DNA of 64,000 nt from Dactylis glomerata (Eukaryota > Streptophyta > Magnoliopsida > Poales > Poaceae), in contig QXEO01000727.1 of assembly GCA_007115705.1 (NCBI GenBank), forward strand, positions 62,001-126,000, given 5' to 3'. The translations under genes were made by a program, and so were the position numbers. This document shows positions 1 through 11,112 of this stretch, in pieces (within the stretch, counting starts at the first letter, position 1; every line of letters begins with the position of its first letter). The notes below the pieces were generated by a model. That model saw only the letters and a program-made list of their open reading frames with translations, searched no databases and was not told the origin of the DNA.

Positions 1-130
1 CTCACAAAACTCTAAATTACTCATGTTACCACCATTAAGAAGTTCTCTATTAATCAATTCTGCCATGTCATGTTCACTCATATGGCCAAGACGTGCATGC
101 CAAACATTAGTCTTGGTATGTTCATTAGAA
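1..130 (-). mobile_element. Ty1/copia pol fragment (GAG-pre-integrase region)
   Basis: Read on the minus strand, the first ~110 bases encode a stretch containing WHARLGHMSEHDMAELINRE and, further on, LEFCE. This is the hallmark of the GAG-pre-integrase domain of Ty1/copia polyproteins (WHxRLGH...L...FC). No other copia domain follows inside the window, and similarity stops near 130. It is an edge-truncated or decayed scrap of a copia element. The family identification is firm; whether a full element lies to the left cannot be seen. Confidence 0.75.
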
Positions 131-138
131 GAAGGTAG

Positions 139-324
139 GCTCGGAGGGGACGATAGACTCGAGGAGGGTGATGAGGAGGGCACCAGCCAACAATACTTCA
201 CTATATGGAGAGTGTTTACAAACGATGTGGTTATCTTATAATGCGACCCCTAGCTGGCGGCATACAAGAGATATAAATAGGTAGTGATAATGATCCATAC
301 CGGGGGGCAAGCCCCCCCTCCCAA
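139..324. repeat. Direct repeat copy A (partner at 12611-12817)
   Basis: About 185 bp, from gctcgg to ctcccaa, recurs at 12611-12817 with few changes. Both include the shared stretch ggcaccagccaacaatactt and end in a G-run/C-run hairpin (ggggggcaagcccccc here). In this copy the G-run is 6 long; in the partner it is 26. No coding potential is evident. Identity of the repeat is unknown. Confidence 0.75.
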
Positions 325-598
325 GCGCTCCATAGTACTAGCTAGCTAGCTCGTCTGCAATTTCCACCAAATGCGAGTGTGAGTTGTAATTTGAGTGTCG
401 TGGAATTAACACATACATAAAAATAACCAACAGCCACAAAGTGAATAGAGTTTCTTTAATGGATTACTATTATGGCACCAATGCTTAGCAGCATTGAGTG
501 TCGTGGATCATTATGCGGGAGTACATGATTGCATCGCACCAATGCTTAGTAGCAGTACAAACGACGGTCACTTGCAAGTAGCGGTCTACATGCTCGGC

Positions 599-871
599 TT
601 ACTTGGCGCGGCGCTTGAGCCATCCGAGGACGAGGACGATGGTGAGGGTCGCCAGCGCCCCAGCAGCCACCATGCATGCTGCTACCTCCATCGACCACCA
701 GCTGGCGGTCGGCGCCATGTCGGGCGGCGGCGATGGCGGTGCGTCGTAATTGATGCGTCCGTCCACGTCCACTCAAGGCTTGAGGGAGGCCACCGTGTCG
801 CCGCGGAGCTTGAGTGACGCCCAAATGATCTCTTCGTGCAATTTCGCATGCCACATGCCGTCCGTCTCCCC
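599..871 (-). pseudogene. C-terminal exon remnant of an unknown tail-anchored protein, with in-frame TGA
   Basis: After a good splice acceptor (tttcaccaacag) near 872, the minus strand encodes a stretch containing MWHAKLHEEIIWASLKLRGD, meets TGA at 773-775, and stays in the same frame through INYDAPPSPPPDMAPTASWW. It ends with a hydrophobic segment (about 20 residues, ending LTIVLVLGW) followed by LKRRAK and TAA at 599-601. The pattern suggests the last exon of a membrane protein with a C-terminal anchor and basic tail. The family is not recognised. An ATG at 718 could give a separate 39-residue single-pass peptide. I read this as a remnant inactivated by the TGA; a functional microprotein is the alternative. 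Confidence 0.4.
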
Positions 872-1035
872 TGTTGGTGAAATTTGGTGATGGGAAGTGA
901 AAATTTTGTATTCCAGTAGTATCAGTTCTTGCATTGGTATCTGAAATTTGGTAATGTGAAGTGGGATTTTGCACGCCACTATCTTTGTATCTACATCTAC
1001 ACTAATATAAAAAGAGGCAGAGAGTCTCATCCAAC

Positions 1036-1549
1036 CAAGGATTTGGTTCCCGAATGAGAAAAAATCTCGAGGGGGCTCGGGATTCCCGGTTACCCCGACC
1101 GGTTTCCGGACGAATTCGGAATTTAAATCTTGAATTCAAAATATCTCTAAAACTACATATCTTGTTTGAAATTGCATTTAGGCACATGAATGCCTGTAGC
1201 TTAGCTGTTTGACCTCACGCATATTAAGGACTTGTCATCTAACTGCGGGTTTGAGCACCATCAGCCACATTTTTTGCATTATTTGTTTATTTGAATCGTC
1301 CACATCCTGTATGAAATTTTAACCTGTAAAATCAAAAAGGATGGACGTGGGTTTCGAACCTGGAAGCTCCGTGTCATTTTTGTTGAAATATTATGGGGTA
1401 GATCTTATTTATCTAGAATTGCGGCGTTTAAATTCAAAAAATTCAAAAAAATCGGGTTTTTTTGTTCGATATCTCAGTTTCCCGGTGGTGCTTGGGATTC
1501 CCGGTTACCGGCCGGTAACCAGATTTACCGACCGGTAACTAAAACCTTG
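1036..1549. mobile_element. Small non-autonomous DNA element with 8-bp target duplication
   Basis: The 514-bp segment is bounded by perfect 8-bp direct repeats catccaac at 1028-1035 and 1550-1557. The left end starts CAAGGATTTGGTTCCCGA and the reverse complement of the right end starts CAAGGTTTTAGTTACCGG, so imperfect terminal inverted repeats are present. Subterminal copies of gattcccggttacc and ccggtaac occur on both sides. There is no credible ORF. An 8-bp duplication points to the hAT superfamily, but the termini are not a family I can name. Confidence 0.6.
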
Positions 1550-1557
1550 CATCCAAC

Positions 1558-3470
1558 AGATCTTAGCCGTAAAATAGATATATCCAACGTCTCAAATCTA
1601 AGCCATGTTTGACGCGAGGCAGACAATTCCCATCGCGCTAATCACTTTCCCCCGCTAATCCCAGCTAATAACTGCCAAAGGAAACGGTTCACCACGACCT
1701 CCCCAGTCTTCTTGCCGGTCGCCGCCAGACAGTCTTCTCGCCGCTGCCCGCAGACCTTACATTGTCGCTGCCCCCTTTGGCTGCTGCAGTCCTCCCGCCG
1801 TCGTCGCCATGCCTCAACGCCGGACGCCCTCCACAACGCGGAATCGAGGCCTCCCTGCATGCCCGGGAATCAAGGCCGAACTGGCCGCCGCCCTCCGGGG
1901 AGGCGAGGCCGACCTCCACAGCCTGCACGATGCCGCACTAACACCCGTGCCGCCCCCATGCACGCCGCCGCCCGCGGCGACATCAGGCCGCCCCCGCGGC
2001 CTCTGCAATCGCCCTGCCGGACGTGATTTGGGCGACACTCCACTGCAGGCCGTCGAGCCGCATGGAGCTTGCAGATTTTCTCGAAACAGGCTTTCGCCCC
2101 GCTATATTAATATAGCAACCACACGATATAATCAGATTTGCTGGGGCCGCAGCACAACCTAGCCCAAAAGAAAAGAAAAAGAAACAAATGCCGACACCGG
2201 CAGATCAACAAACAAAGACGACCCGCCACCGCTGCGCCATCCGGAGAATTCCTACCACGTTCCTAGCACATCGAACCGTCGCGTACCAAGCAACACCTTC
2301 AAGAAGGAAAGCGACGACGACGCCGCTGCTGCCTGGACTAGTCCTAGGGTTTCCCCCGGTACGCCGAGGGGAGTGGGAAAGGGGTACACCCGAAGCCCTT
2401 CAGGAAGGAAGGCGACACCCGCAGGCGTCACCACGTCGGTGCCGGATGAACCAACAGGGATTTCTCCCGACCCCAAAAAAACCACCACCCCAGACCATTC
2501 GAAGTGCTCCACCCAACTTGCCGCCCACCAACATGCGCCACCACGATCTTGCGCCATCCTTGTCGTCTCACTGTGATCATCGACACGAGGCCTAGAGGAA
2601 AGGAAAGGAGACAGCGGAGACAAGGACAACAGCATCGCAGCCATGCCAGAGGGGACTACCTCCACCGCTATCGCGGTAGCTGACCGGACGCGGCAACAAG
2701 GTCAAACCAGGCCCTTACTGGCCCGGCCGGGCCTGGATAGGCCCGTGAAGCCCCCGTCGCCACGATGCTGCTAGCTGGCTGGAACACCGTCACCACCGTC
2801 ATCGCCGTCACCCCTTCTCCACCTCCAGGGAGCCTCGCCGCCACGCTGAGACCAGCCAGCCCGCCCCTACCTAGATGGGCCCAAAAGGGGCCAGATCTGG
2901 GCCGAGCGGGCGCCGCCGGCCACCAGAACCACGGCTTCGCCCCGCAGACAACGCCCGCGCCGCCGCCTCGAGGAGCACCCACTCGCGGGAATCGAGCCGC
3001 CGAGCCAGACCGCCGCCGGCCGAAGCGCACCGTCGCCAGCAGGCAGCCCCGCGCCGCCCGCCGCGCGCACGGGAAAGGGCCGACCCGCTGCCGCCAGCAC
3101 CACCCGGGAAAGGCCCGGTGGCCACACCGGCGGCGGCGGCAGGGGAGAGAGGAGGGGAGGAGGCCTGGGGAAGGGCGGCGCCTAGGGTTCGCCCGTCGCC
3201 CGCGGGGAGGGCGAGCGAGCGAACGGGTCCCTAAAACCAATTCGAGCTCCCCGAGCTTGCAGATTTTCTCGCGCCCAGGATGGAAAAATCGCCGTATCCG
3301 CAATCGCCGTTTAACTCTAAATGACGCAGATCCTATGCCCTCTTCGCCCGCCCAGGCCGGCATGACCGGACAAGGACCGGGAGCTCCTTCAGGCGACGCG
3401 CCCACACCATGTTTCGGCCGTTCGCCCGCTGCAGCAAGCGAAGCTAAAGTGCTAAACTAACCTTGAGCTA
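1558..3470. other. GC-rich block without a supportable gene
   Basis: From about 1700 to 3240 the sequence is strongly GC-rich, with open frames on both strands that look like low-complexity Pro/Arg/Ala shadows. An aaccctag-type box appears in reverse near 3181 and short purine runs near 2165. This resembles a 5' UTR/first-exon region of a grass gene or the 5' region of a retroelement read from the minus strand. No start, splice site or conserved motif lets me name a gene. Confidence 0.3.
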
Positions 3471-5177
3471 TTTTTTAGCTTATTTTTTTATTGCTCTGTT
3501 CGTTTAGGGTATGGACCAACAATCACCGTGAACAACGTGAGATTCCCTAGCCAAATAACTCTAATTTCATGTTTCAAATTCCTATTTTTTGCTGTTTTTT
3601 ACTCCTTTTTTCTGCAAGCAGTGAGATATTTCGAATCTCGTTGCAGGCTTGCGGAGTTGTGGTTCGAAGCATGGATTGTGCTCTGTATTGTACTATGGCA
3701 ATAAATAAGTTGTAAGCTAGTATTTCTTACTGTTACCATTGGATGTCAGATATCTTTAATTCATGTGTGTTTTATCTATTTTTCATCTATCAACTGATTT
3801 GTTTTTTTTTTACAAGAAGCCAAATATAACAGCTTCGGTTGAGAAATTGATTGTTCAGTTGAATGATCTCCTTTTGGAGTGTTCAGAATGATCTTTATTC
3901 TAGCCCCGGTATGGTCGTTATAGATGCTATTACAAGGATGTGGCACTACAGGCAAATAGAGCAATTGCTAGATGTATAAAGCGCTTGGGATAATATTTAC
4001 TCAGCTTCAACCATAAGCTGATTCGTAGTCAATGTTTGTCTAAAATTCACAGTGATAAACTTTCAGCATGTTGACTGTTGTTGCAACCAAAATTACCTGC
4101 GTTCTGGTACTCATATGTGTTCTTTTTCTGTTGATTATGTTTTCTCAGATTGGCATGGGTTTCTATATCGAAGGTAATTTGTTTTACATTGGCTTTTGGT
4201 TTTCAGAGAATTCAGAAGAAGCACCTACACCACCTTTCACTGAATAAATCATGTACGAGGCAATGTTTGCAGCCCTCATTCCAAGAGTATTTACATACAC
4301 GGCCAGCTGGTTTTAGAGATACAAAATTGTTGGCATCAATTGGTCGGCGCATTTTGTCCTAGCACTGGCGGTAAGTGGAAGTACTGGTCTGAAATAGTTC
4401 ATGTTGTATCAGTTTTATGATATTGAACTAAAGATGTACCTAATTATGATATAGGGTTTTAATTTGGATGATGACTCTTTTACTTAAAAAGTACTGCTAT
4501 CTTGGATAAAAGGGAGAGGCGAGATATTTAGTCAGATTTATGTTCTTTTTTTTTCAAATAATGGGCGCTTTATTACTAAAACAAGCAATACACCTGGACT
4601 CTGCGTAACTAAGATGCACACAGCCGTCCAGTAGTCAAAAGATTTATGTTCTATAGAGGAGGCAAAATATTATTTGACAATTTGTAGCTATTTTTTTAAT
4701 ATGGATGTTGTAACTTATGATCCGTATTGGAACTGTTCAAGGAATACACTGTCAGCTCTACTTTCTGGCAATGTTTTTTTTTTCATGCATGTTGTTATTT
4801 GTTTATGATTTGTGCACAAAACAAGCAGCCAAAAGTTGGCGCACTTAACAGGGTCCCAATAACTCATTCTTGCTCTTATTACTTCAGGAGAAAGTGAAAA
4901 GTTTTGTCTGAAATAACCGACTAACCCTTTGATTTCATTTCACATCTTGTAATGTGCAGAATTCTTTGGTTCAGGTTTGCTAATATGATATGTTATGTAC
5001 GTAAAAAACTAAGCAATTGCATTTAATAATTTTGAAATGGTATTGATCCAATTGAAATTCAATAGCATTGCATTGAATTGAAATGTTTGGTTTCCCATAT
5101 TTGTTTTGCATTTATACATGTGTGTTCCACTGATCATATTATTGTGGATTCTAGAGAGGAAACATAAATTGCAAATC
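3471..5177. other. AT-rich intergenic stretch
   Basis: No ORF of quality. A possible exon pair (near 4149-4175 and 4207-4247, with GT-AG borders, ending PTPPFTE then stop) could be a gene remnant, but it has no upstream partner I can identify. A 93-bp LINE tail is inserted at 4547-4639 and listed separately. Confidence 0.4.
4547..4639 (-). mobile_element. 93-bp severely 5'-truncated LINE tail
   Basis: Read on the minus strand the insert ends in aataaagcgcccattatttg followed by a poly(A) (T-run on the plus strand from 4546). It is flanked by 13-bp target duplications agatttatgttct at 4534-4546 and 4640-4652. The combination of a poly(A) tail and a duplication of this length is the signature of target-primed reverse transcription. 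No coding sequence remains. Confidence 0.75.
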
Positions 5178-5350
5178 TTTTTTTTTTTAGAAAAGGGGCA
5201 GCCCCAGCCTCTGCATCAATCGATGCATACGGCCGTTTTTATTACTTTATTAAGGAGTTTTACAATGTAATACAGATCATGGATCACAAAGGGTCTCCAC
5301 AAAAATCAGCCAGACAAAAATAGCTAAACGATGGCAGCAATAATATGTCT

Positions 5351-8300
5351 TCATGTCAGTCTTCTAGTAGCACGCCATCCGAACTGGCTGTATAAATCCC
5401 GCGCAACCGTATGCAGGCAGTTGCACCCAAAATCCATGGCCGGGCGGTCCTCCTCCGGCTGAAGAAAGGACCACATATGGATCCAGTGAGTAGCCAAAGG
5501 GATAACCTGCAAGAATGATGGAAAAGCTTTTCCGTTAAAGATAAAATCATTTCTGACGTTCCAAACTGCCCATATCAAAGCGCACACCCCAACTCGAATA
5601 CGAACTTTATCTTTCTTAGCTACTCCATTTAACCAATTGCCGAACAAGTTTGTGATATTTGATGGAGGTGGGATATTAAAAGTCATATAAACAATGCGCC
5701 AAATCATCTTAGCAAAGGGGCATAAGATAAAAAGATGATCAATTGTCTCATTTTGATCACAAAAACAGCATTTAGAGCAACCATGCCAAATTCTTTTAAT
5801 CAGATTGTCTTTTGTAAGGATTACTTTCTTGAAAACAAACCACATAAAAATCCTAATTTTCAGTGGTACCTTCATCTTCCAAATATATTTCTTTAGAAAT
5901 GCTGTATCTCCATCCAACAGGTCAAGGTACATTGACTTAACCGTAAAAACACCGGAAGCAGTTAAATTCCACTTAAAAATGTCCTCAGTATCATTTAACT
6001 CAATGGAAATTAGTCTTTGTAACAGATTAATCCATCTATCCCATTTGTTCCTATTTAGAGTTCTACGAAAACCGATATTAAGCTGACCCGCCCCACACAC
6101 ATGGGCTACCGTGACATTTTTATGGTTAACAATGTTGTATAGAGATGGATATTCCTCAGCTAAAGGCTTTTCCCCGAGCCAAGTATCCTCCCAAAATCTT
6201 GTACTTAGCCCATTCCCAACGACAAAAGATCCCCGTTGTAAAAACTCATCCTTGACCTCCATTAATCCCTTCCAAAAAGGCGAGTCGGTTGGTTTTGCTG
6301 TAACCTGAGAGAGAGTTTTAGATTGCAAATATTTATTTTGTAGAAGTTCTTGCCAAACACCTTCTTCATTCAAAAGTTTAAAAAGCCATTTGCTAAGTAA
6401 ACTCTTATTTTTAAGTTCTAGAACCTCGACGCCTAGACCCCCTTGATCTCTAGGTCTACAAATAATATTCCACTTGGTAAGTCTATATTTCTTTGTGTGT
6501 TCATTACTTTGCCAGAAAAATCGGGAGCGATAATAATCGAGTCTCTTCCTAACCCCTTTAGGTATTCGAAGAAACGACAACATAAACATGGGCAGACTTG
6601 TTAGAACTGAATTTATTAGCACAAGACGATCACCATATGACAACATTTTCCCACTCCAACTACTGAGTTTCTTCTCGAAACGTCCTTCAACCGGTTTCCA
6701 CTCTCCATTCATTAATTTTCTAAAATGAATTGGTATCCCAAGATATTTAAACGGTAAAGCGCCTATATCGCAACCAAATAGAATTTTGTACTCATCCTGA
6801 ACTTCTTTAGCCTTTCCAAAGCAGAAGATTTCGCTCTTGTGGAAATTTATTTTTAGCCCCGATAGCTGTTCGAAAATACATAATATAAGTTTCATATTCA
6901 GCGCTTTATCTAAATCATGTTCCATGAACAGAATGGTGTCATCGGCATATTGAAGAATGGAAACCCCACCCTCCACCAAATGGGGAATGAGACCACTAAC
7001 TTGGCCATCCTCCTTGGCTCTATTGATTAAAATAGCTAGCATGTCAGCCACAATATTGAAAAGAATTGGTGAGAGTGGATCCCCTTGTCGAAGTCCTTTC
7101 TTTGTTTGAAAGTAATGACCTATGTCATTATTAACTCTAATGCCCACACTCCCTTTCGCAATAAAATTTTGAATCCATTCACACCACTTGGGGTCGAAAC
7201 CTTTCATTCTAAGGGCTTGTTGCAAGAAAGACCAATTTACTTTGTCATAGGCTTTTTCAAAATCAATTTTAAACAAAACCCCATCCAATTTTTTTCTATG
7301 AAGTTCGTGAATGGTTTCATGAAGGATGACAACCCCTTCCAAGATATGCCGGCCCGGCATAAAAGCCGTTTGAGTTGGATGAATAATTTTTTCAGCAATG
7401 CTAGAGATTCTATTTGTACCCACTTTAGTAAAGATCTTGAAACTCACATTCAGTAAACAAATTGGACGGTATTGCTGAATCTGAACAGCATTTTCTTTCT
7501 TAGGCAACAAAATAATCGTACCAAAATTCAGACGAAAAAGTGGCAATTCACCCTTGTGAAAACTACTGAACATTTCCATCAAATCCCCCTTAATGATACC
7601 CCAAAATTTTTGGAAGAATTCAGCCGGAAAACCGTCCGGACCAGGGGACTTATTTAACTCCATTTGCATAATTGCATCGTGGATTTCATTTTCAGTAAAC
7701 TCAGCAGTTAAAATTGCATTTTCCTCACTAGAAATCTTTTTGACATCATGTGTAATAGACTCATTCATTACACAAGTGCTAGGAGGGGGCGGCCCAAACA
7801 AATTCTTATAGTATTCCGAGATGTACGTTTTTAGATTATCTTGCCCAATAATTGTACCCTCCTCTTGCTCGAGTTGAAAAATCTTTTTTCTACGATGTTT
7901 CCCATTAGCAATTAGATGAAAATATTTTGTGTTATCCCCACCTTCTTGTATATGTTTTACCTTTGCTCTTTGAGCCCACTTAGACTCCTCATCCCGCATT
8001 AGTTTTGCAACCGCATCATTAGTGCTACGCAGCGTATGTCTTTCATCTTCATTTAGAGGAGTTATTTCAGCTTTCTTATCTAAAATATCTATGATATTCA
8101 ACAAGCGTTCCTTTTCAGTTTTATAAACACCACTCAAACTTCTTGCCCAACCACGGAGGAATTGTCTAAGATGTCTTATTTTATTTTGCCACTTATCCAA
8201 AGCATTAGTCCCCGAAGAAACTGACTTCCACTCCCGATCAACTAAATCATAGAAGCCCTCTATTTTTAGCCAAGCTAATTCAAACGAGAAGGTTGCTTTG

Positions 8301-9017
8301 TTACCAGTAAATGCTTGATCTCCAGAATCTAATAAGAGTGGAGTATGATCAGAGCCCGATCTTGTGAGAGCTCTAACAGAGACAAGTGGGAATTTTTGTT
8401 CCCACTCAACACTAGCCAAAAATCTGTCAAGCTTTTCATAAGTCGGGGTTTCGCGCCGATTGGCCCACGTAAATTGCCGACCCGACAAAACTAATTCTCT
8501 CAAATCTAAACTATCAATAATAGCATTAAAAATGAAAGGCCATCGCCCCTGAAAATTATCATTATTCTTCTCCTCGGGGCATCTAATAATATTAAAATCA
8601 CCCCCCACGAGCATCGGTAAAGGTTCATTTTCACAAGCGGACTAGTTCTGCCAAGAAATCAGGTTTTAGCTCCTCTTGAGCTGCCCCATAAACAATAACC
8701 AGAGCCCATTTGAAGTTATCTTTTTTTGAAGAGACATAAAATTTTACACACCTATCACCTGTAATTACATCCTGAATAAGAAACGTTTCAGCATTAAAAC
8801 CAACAAGAATTCCCCCCGATCTCCCAATTGGAGGAACGCAGAACCACTGATAATCAAAACCTCCTGCTAGATTATTTAAGAAAGGGGTTGAAAAATTATC
8901 TCTACCTGTTTCACTAATAGCAAAGAAGTCAAGTTTATGCTCTCTTATTGCTTCTTTAACAAAGAGGTGTTTAGCCGTATCCTTGAACCCATCCCCATTC
9001 CAAATACAACCTCTCAT
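5351..9017 (-). pseudogene. LINE ORF2: endonuclease / reverse transcriptase / zf-RVT, one frameshift
   Basis: The product would nick target DNA and reverse-transcribe the LINE RNA. Domains in order: apurinic-type endonuclease starting at 9017 (FFAISET, then VGGDFNII and SGSDHTPLL), reverse transcriptase (FEKAYDKVNW, KKGLRQGDPLSP, catalytic QYADD), and a C-terminal zf-RVT segment (PLKIRIFMW, then CCFCDQNETIDHLF). The frame breaks near 8633: the first part ends ELVRL-stop, while one base over the reading continues CENEPLPMLVGGDFN. A single indel therefore splits an otherwise open ~1220-codon ORF. The YADD motif and both endonuclease signatures are intact, so the loss of function looks recent. 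Confidence 0.88.
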
Positions 9018-9156
9018 TATAACTTCTTTTTTAATCTAGAACTTCTACGCACAGCAATGGGAACTACTTTTTCTCTTCTCTTATATACTCTTGTAATTTT
9101 AGGTACGCTTATAGGAGGATTGGCGATCTCATCAGAGCCTAGTTGCTCTTCAGCCG

Positions 9157-11055
9157 TCAAATCCATTGACAGAGACGATGCTTTTTCAAAAATTTCACAT
9201 TTTTTCCATTATCACCAATTTCCCCATGATCATTTTCAATCTTTTCATCTATATTTTTGGATAACATAATCAAGGTTCTCTCGTTGTCACTTTGTTTGAT
9301 ATTCAAAATTGTCGCTGCAATCTCATCATTTGAAGCCCCTAAACATACCCCAAGTTTCGAAGTTCTAGATAAAAAAGAAGCATCCGAAATAGAACTTAAA
9401 GAAAATTTGGAACGTGGATGAGTACCTGCATAAGAACCGCAGTTCTTTGCAGCAGCCAGCTGCTGGGCTCTTTCCAACTGAGTGGCATCAGCATTATGTT
9501 GAAGACGAATCCGATCGCTAGACCGAACCTCCACAGAATTCTCCGGAATGCCACCAAAAGCCACCAGATCATCATAAGAATAACGCCCACCAAGAAAAAC
9601 TCCAGTTCCTCTAGCATCATCATGTCCTCTTGACATGTTGGTTGTCGGAGAAGCAGGCCACACAGCCGGAGCCACAACTGATGTCTGAGGCGAATTCAGA
9701 CACATAGGTGTAGCGGGTTGAGACTGGGAAGAAACCGGTGGAAAACGAACCTCTTGCTCATCACTCAACAAAGCCAGGTCGGGCTCAGAAGATTCAATAT
9801 TGTCACCATCCCCATCATGCTGAAAAACATCAGAGAGGCAATGAGAAGCACCCACAGAAACAGCAGAACTGTTTTCAACATCCAAAACCGGAGAACGCTC
9901 TGCCGCGGCAGAGAAAAGCACATAATTCTCTGCCACGGCAGGGAAAAGACCTGAAACGTCTGCCGCAGCAGACTTGGGTGACACAGCAGCAGCTATGCAA
10001 TCATCTGGTGACACCGCAGAGGAGAAGCCTGAAACTCTAGGAGGTGCGGAAGCACAAAGCGGCGCTGGCAGGTCCTCCTCCTCCTCCACTCTGTCCCCCC
10101 AACGCAAGGATCTAGGGAAATCCACGACAGAAGCCGAAGCAAGCTTTGAAGGAGTACTAACTGTACCAAATTGCATTGTTAAAGGCGTGCTAGCAACCTG
10201 CTTGCCATTTTGAGATGAACCATCCACTTGTTTTAAATCAGACTTCGACTTAGAATTAAGAGAGACATTGGGATTACCCATATCCTCATTCTTTCTCTCC
10301 TCCTTAGGATCACCCTCATCATCAACATTTGCATCCATATCAATATCAGTACTCGCTTGAGTGATGCCACCTTCCACCTCAAAAGTTAAGCCATAACCTT
10401 GTCCTTCATAAACATGATCAGCCCCTGTAGGAATATGATTAATATCTGTTACCTCAACAAACATACGAACCTCATCATGGGATCTAGTGTATTCCATATC
10501 AATTTCAGTTGCCTTTCCAATGAGAGACCCCACAGCAAATAAAGCAAGATAATCACACCTTTCTTTATAAGGACAGCCACCCACTTTCACCCAAGTTTTT
10601 TGCAGCGAGAATTTATCTAGATCAGAGGCCGACCATTCTTTAAAATGGAGGAACATATTAGAGTCCACAGGTATGTCCTTGATCTTATTAACTCTATTCA
10701 GGTCAGCTTTGGACGGAAACACCACCTTGAATGTATGATCACCAACTGCCTGAATGTCCCACTGGTGCGAACCGGGCACAATCCAATCAAGTTCCTTGAT
10801 TAATTCTTTGACAGTCATATCATCCCCGGAAACAGAAACCCGACCAACCTTGCCACTATCATGCTTGAAGTAAATATTAGAGGAAGCCGGCGCCTCATAA
10901 AATAACAATTCACTGCGGGTCAAGCCATAAGTGATAGCAGTAGGTTTCGGCATTGAAAGAAGAGGGCATTCTTTAGCAGGATGCTTCGCAGACTCACAAT
11001 AGATGCATAAAATCGCCATAAACCCCGGAGTGATGCTAAAAACGATGCAAGGCAT
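9157..11055 (-). CDS. LINE ORF1, gag-like protein with CCHC zinc knuckle
   Basis: A 632-codon open frame upstream of ORF2 on the same strand. Near its N terminus is CIYCESAKHPAKEC, a CX2CX4HX4C zinc knuckle expected to bind the element's RNA. A globular region follows (about residues 50-215, including WVKVGGCPYKERCDYLALF), then a long acidic/Ser-rich low-complexity tail. Most plant LINE gag proteins have the knuckle after the globular domain; here it leads, so the frame may be 5'-truncated or belong to a lineage with this order. The ATG at 11055 is the first in frame, and MAILCIYC a few codons later is an alternative. The ORF is intact, but its partner ORF2 is not. Confidence 0.75.
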   Translation of the reverse strand: MPCIVFSITPGFMAILCIYCESAKHPAKECPLLSMPKPTAITYGLTRSELLFYEAPASSNIYFKHDSGKVGRVSVSGDDMTVKELIKELDWIVPGSHQWDIQAVGDHTFKVVFPSKADLNRVNKIKDIPVDSNMFLHFKEWSASDLDKFSLQKTWVKVGGCPYKERCDYLALFAVGSLIGKATEIDMEYTRSHDEVRMFVEVTDINHIPTGADHVYEGQGYGLTFEVEGGITQASTDIDMDANVDDEGDPKEERKNEDMGNPNVSLNSKSKSDLKQVDGSSQNGKQVASTPLTMQFGTVSTPSKLASASVVDFPRSLRWGDRVEEEEDLPAPLCASAPPRVSGFSSAVSPDDCIAAAVSPKSAAADVSGLFPAVAENYVLFSAAAERSPVLDVENSSAVSVGASHCLSDVFQHDGDGDNIESSEPDLALLSDEQEVRFPPVSSQSQPATPMCLNSPQTSVVAPAVWPASPTTNMSRGHDDARGTGVFLGGRYSYDDLVAFGGIPENSVEVRSSDRIRLQHNADATQLERAQQLAAAKNCGSYAGTHPRSKFSLSSISDASFLSRTSKLGVCLGASNDEIAATILNIKQSDNERTLIMLSKNIDEKIENDHGEIGDNGKNVKFLKKHRLCQWI

Positions 11056-11105
11056 AACTTTGAGAACAAGGCATGTCCATCGGAGTGATGCTAAAAACGA
11101 TGCAA
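11026..11105. repeat. 25-bp direct repeat at the LINE 5' border
   Basis: The 25-bp unit beginning cggagtgatgctaaaaacga occurs at 11026-11050 and again at 11081-11105, 55 bp apart. It straddles the inferred 5' end of the LINE and may be a by-product of the insertion (template switching) rather than a target duplication. Confidence 0.7.
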
Positions 11106-11112
11106 TGCAACA

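Larger units (their letters stand above)
5178..11060 (-). mobile_element. Nearly full-length L1-clade LINE (two ORFs)
   Basis: About 5.9 kb on the minus strand: ORF1 (9157-11055), a ~140-nt spacer, ORF2 (5351-9017), a short 3' UTR and poly(A) (T-run 5178-5188). Just inside the poly(A) lies the perfect 16-nt palindrome tgcatcaatcgatgca (5212-5227). The truncated LINE at 46590-48608 belongs to the same family: similar ORF2 and the same palindrome. I found no matching target duplication, so the 5' border (~11060) is only approximate. One frameshift in ORF2 makes this copy unlikely to be autonomous. Confidence 0.85.

Noticed and set aside
1340..1375. tRNA-like ggtttcgaacctgg
   Set aside because: Only a T-arm-like string; no acceptor stem or anticodon arm around it, and it lies inside the 1036-1549 element.
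2668..3460. Long overlapping ORFs on both strands (up to 245 codons)
   Set aside because: GC-rich low-complexity frames on all strands with no start context, splice logic or motif.
4149..4247. Possible exon pair ending PTPPFTE-stop
   Set aside because: Splice borders fit, but no upstream exon or family could be identified; kept only as a note.
5178..11110. Target duplication for the large LINE
   Set aside because: I compared the flank aaacataaattgcaaatc with sequence beyond 11060 and found no match; the border is left approximate.
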